Assembly (NCBI GenBank): GCA_016703425.1
Contig: JADJCA010000001.1
Location: forward strand, 1,178,001 to 1,242,000
Direction: 5' to 3'
Length of the DNA stretch: 64,000 bases
Source of the DNA: Myxococcales bacterium
GTDB taxonomy: Bacteria; Myxococcota_A; Polyangia; Polyangiales; Polyangiaceae
The notes below the pieces were generated by a model. The model was given only the letters and a program-made list of their open reading frames with translations. It had not been told where the DNA came from and did no database searches. Shown here one piece after another: positions 62,830 to 64,000 of the stretch. A program made the position numbers and the translations under genes. The first letter of the stretch is position 1. Each line of letters opens with the position of its first letter.

Positions 62830-64000
62830 CATGGAGAAGGTCATCGGCATCGATCTGGGGACCACGAACTCGTGCGTGGCCCTCGTGGAGAACGGGACGC
62901 CCGTCGTCATCCCCAATCGCGGCGGATACAAGACGACGCCTTCGATGGTGGCCGTCACGGAAGCGGGCAAGCGCCTCGTGGGGCACATCGCCAAGCGGCA
63001 AGCGATCACCAACGCCGAGAACTCGGTGTCGGCAGCCAAGCGGCTCATCGGCCGCAAGTGGACGTCGCCGCAAGTGCGCAACGCCGTGGCGACCTCCAGC
63101 TACCGCATCGTCGAAGGCCCGCACCACGACGTGCGCATCGTGCTCCGCGACAAGGAGTACAGCGTCCCCGAGATTAGCGCGATGGTCCTCCAGGAGATGA
63201 AGGTCATCGCGGAGGACTATGTCGGTCACCCGGTCACCAAGGCCGTCATCACGGTGCCGGCCTACTTCAATGACAACCAGAGGCAGGCCACCAAAGACGC
63301 CGGTGAGATCTCGGGCCTCGAGGTCATCCGCATCATCAACGAGCCCACGGCGGCCGCCTTGTCGTACGGCTACGGCCGCAACGTCGAGAAGACGGTCGCC
63401 GTCTACGACTTCGGGGGCGGCACCTTCGACATCTCGATTCTCGAGATCGGTTCCAACGGCGTCTTCAAGGTCATCGCAACGGCCGGGGACACCTTCCTCG
63501 GCGGCGAGGACATCGACGCCCGCATCATCGATTGGCTTGTGCAAGGGTTCCGCGAGGAGCACCAGATCGACCTGCGTCAAGATCGGATGGCGCTCCAGCG
63601 GCTCAAGGACGCGGCAGAGAAGGCGAAGTGCGAGCTATCGGGCGTCCGCGAGACGGAGATCAACCTCCCGTTCATCATCTCGAGCGGCCGCAACGAGGCG
63701 CTGCACCTTCAGCGGACGCTTTCGCGCGCCACGCTCGAGGAGCTCAGCGTGGATCTCATCGAGCGTACCGTCGACATTTGCCGCCAGACCCTGGAAGACG
63801 CCAAGCTCGAGAAGAACGAGGTTGATGAGGTGTTGCTCGTCGGCGGCATGACGCGCATGCCGCGCATCCAGACCGAGGTCGCCACCTTCTTTGAGAAGCA
63901 ACCGTCCAAGGGCGTCCACCCCGACGAGGTCGTCGCCCTCGGCGCGGCCATCCAGGGCTCCGCGCTCATCGACGAGAAGCAGGACATGATCCTGCTCGAC
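62830..64000 (+). CDS. dnaK: Molecular chaperone DnaK (Hsp70), partial at window end
   Basis: The frame starts at ATG 62830 after GGGAG and is open to the window edge: 390 residues, the whole ATPase domain. The signatures IGIDLGTTNSCVA, VYDFGGGTFDISIL and VLLVGGMTRMP are present, as is NEPTAAALSYG. The substrate-binding domain lies beyond the edge. The neighbour is a J-domain/TPR protein, so this may be a dedicated Hsp70 pair and not the main grpE-dnaK-dnaJ locus. No heat-shock promoter element was recognised. Confidence 0.95.

Noticed and set aside
1..64000. tRNA, rRNA or CRISPR arrays
   Set aside because: No cloverleaf with CCA-type end, no rRNA-like conserved block, and no regularly spaced repeats were seen while reading; a covariance search would be decisive.

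Overview
The window is a stretch of high-GC chromosome (by eye about two thirds G+C) packed with genes on both strands. It looks like a member of the Myxococcota, probably a Polyangiales-type myxobacterium. The reasons are the many secreted lipoproteins with Asp/Gly/Ala-rich linkers after the lipobox, IgGFc-binding-like and IPT/TIG surface proteins, Cys-rich repeat lipoproteins, J-domain/TPR fusions, and an ECF sigma operon, alongside ordinary Gram-negative housekeeping genes (bamA, lspA, a lipid A-type acyltransferase). This assignment rests on gene content, not on a database comparison.

Layout. 1-5 kb: a metzincin-like membrane protein, two very small genes with a terminator, the parAB segregation operon, and folD convergent with it. 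5-8.2 kb: an island of visibly lower GC with a subtilase-like lipoprotein, whose start is disrupted by a G9 tract, and two tandemly duplicated small lipoproteins. 8.2-13 kb: the lipoprotein maturation genes lspA and lgt, then an MrfA/YprA-type repair helicase with a LexA-like box at its start. 13-21.2 kb: secreted surface proteins and a second metallopeptidase. 21.4-25.2 kb: a large ileS with an unusual insertion. 25.3-29 kb: an HTTM-like membrane protein, a Cys-rich lipoprotein with a frameshift, and a TPR/PEGA protein. 29-32.3 kb: two acyl carrier proteins divergent from a complete and a degenerate ketosynthase. 32.6-34.7 kb: a REP-associated (RAYT) transposase and a zinc-ribbon membrane protein. 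34.8-37.6 kb: an MsrB-MsrA lipoprotein divergent from a thioredoxin-TPR lipoprotein. 38-44.4 kb: bamA, a Gly/Gln-rich protein with a double-glycine leader-like motif, and gyrA. 44.4-52.7 kb: lipoproteins, nth, meaB, a cluster of hairpins, and a TPR protein. 52.8-57.1 kb: queG, a TrmN6-like methyltransferase, and the rpsP-khpA-rimM-trmD-SPOUT operon. 57.3-64 kb: an SCP2-like gene, a five-gene ECF sigma operon ending in an LpxL-like acyltransferase, a J-domain/TPR gene with a frameshift, and the start of dnaK, which runs off the edge.

How the parts connect. Much of the window concerns the cell envelope: Lgt and LspA mature the lipoproteins that make up perhaps a third of the genes here, BamA inserts outer-membrane barrels, and the Msr and thioredoxin lipoproteins could form a surface repair pair. 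Tight 4-nt stop/start overlaps (parA-parB, both ketosynthases, rimM-trmD-SPOUT, the ECF operon) mark translationally coupled operons and fixed several start codons.

Quality note. Three places look like single-base indels (G9 at 5052-5060, near 28012, near 62560). They could be sequencing errors, so these genes are annotated as single interrupted reading frames.
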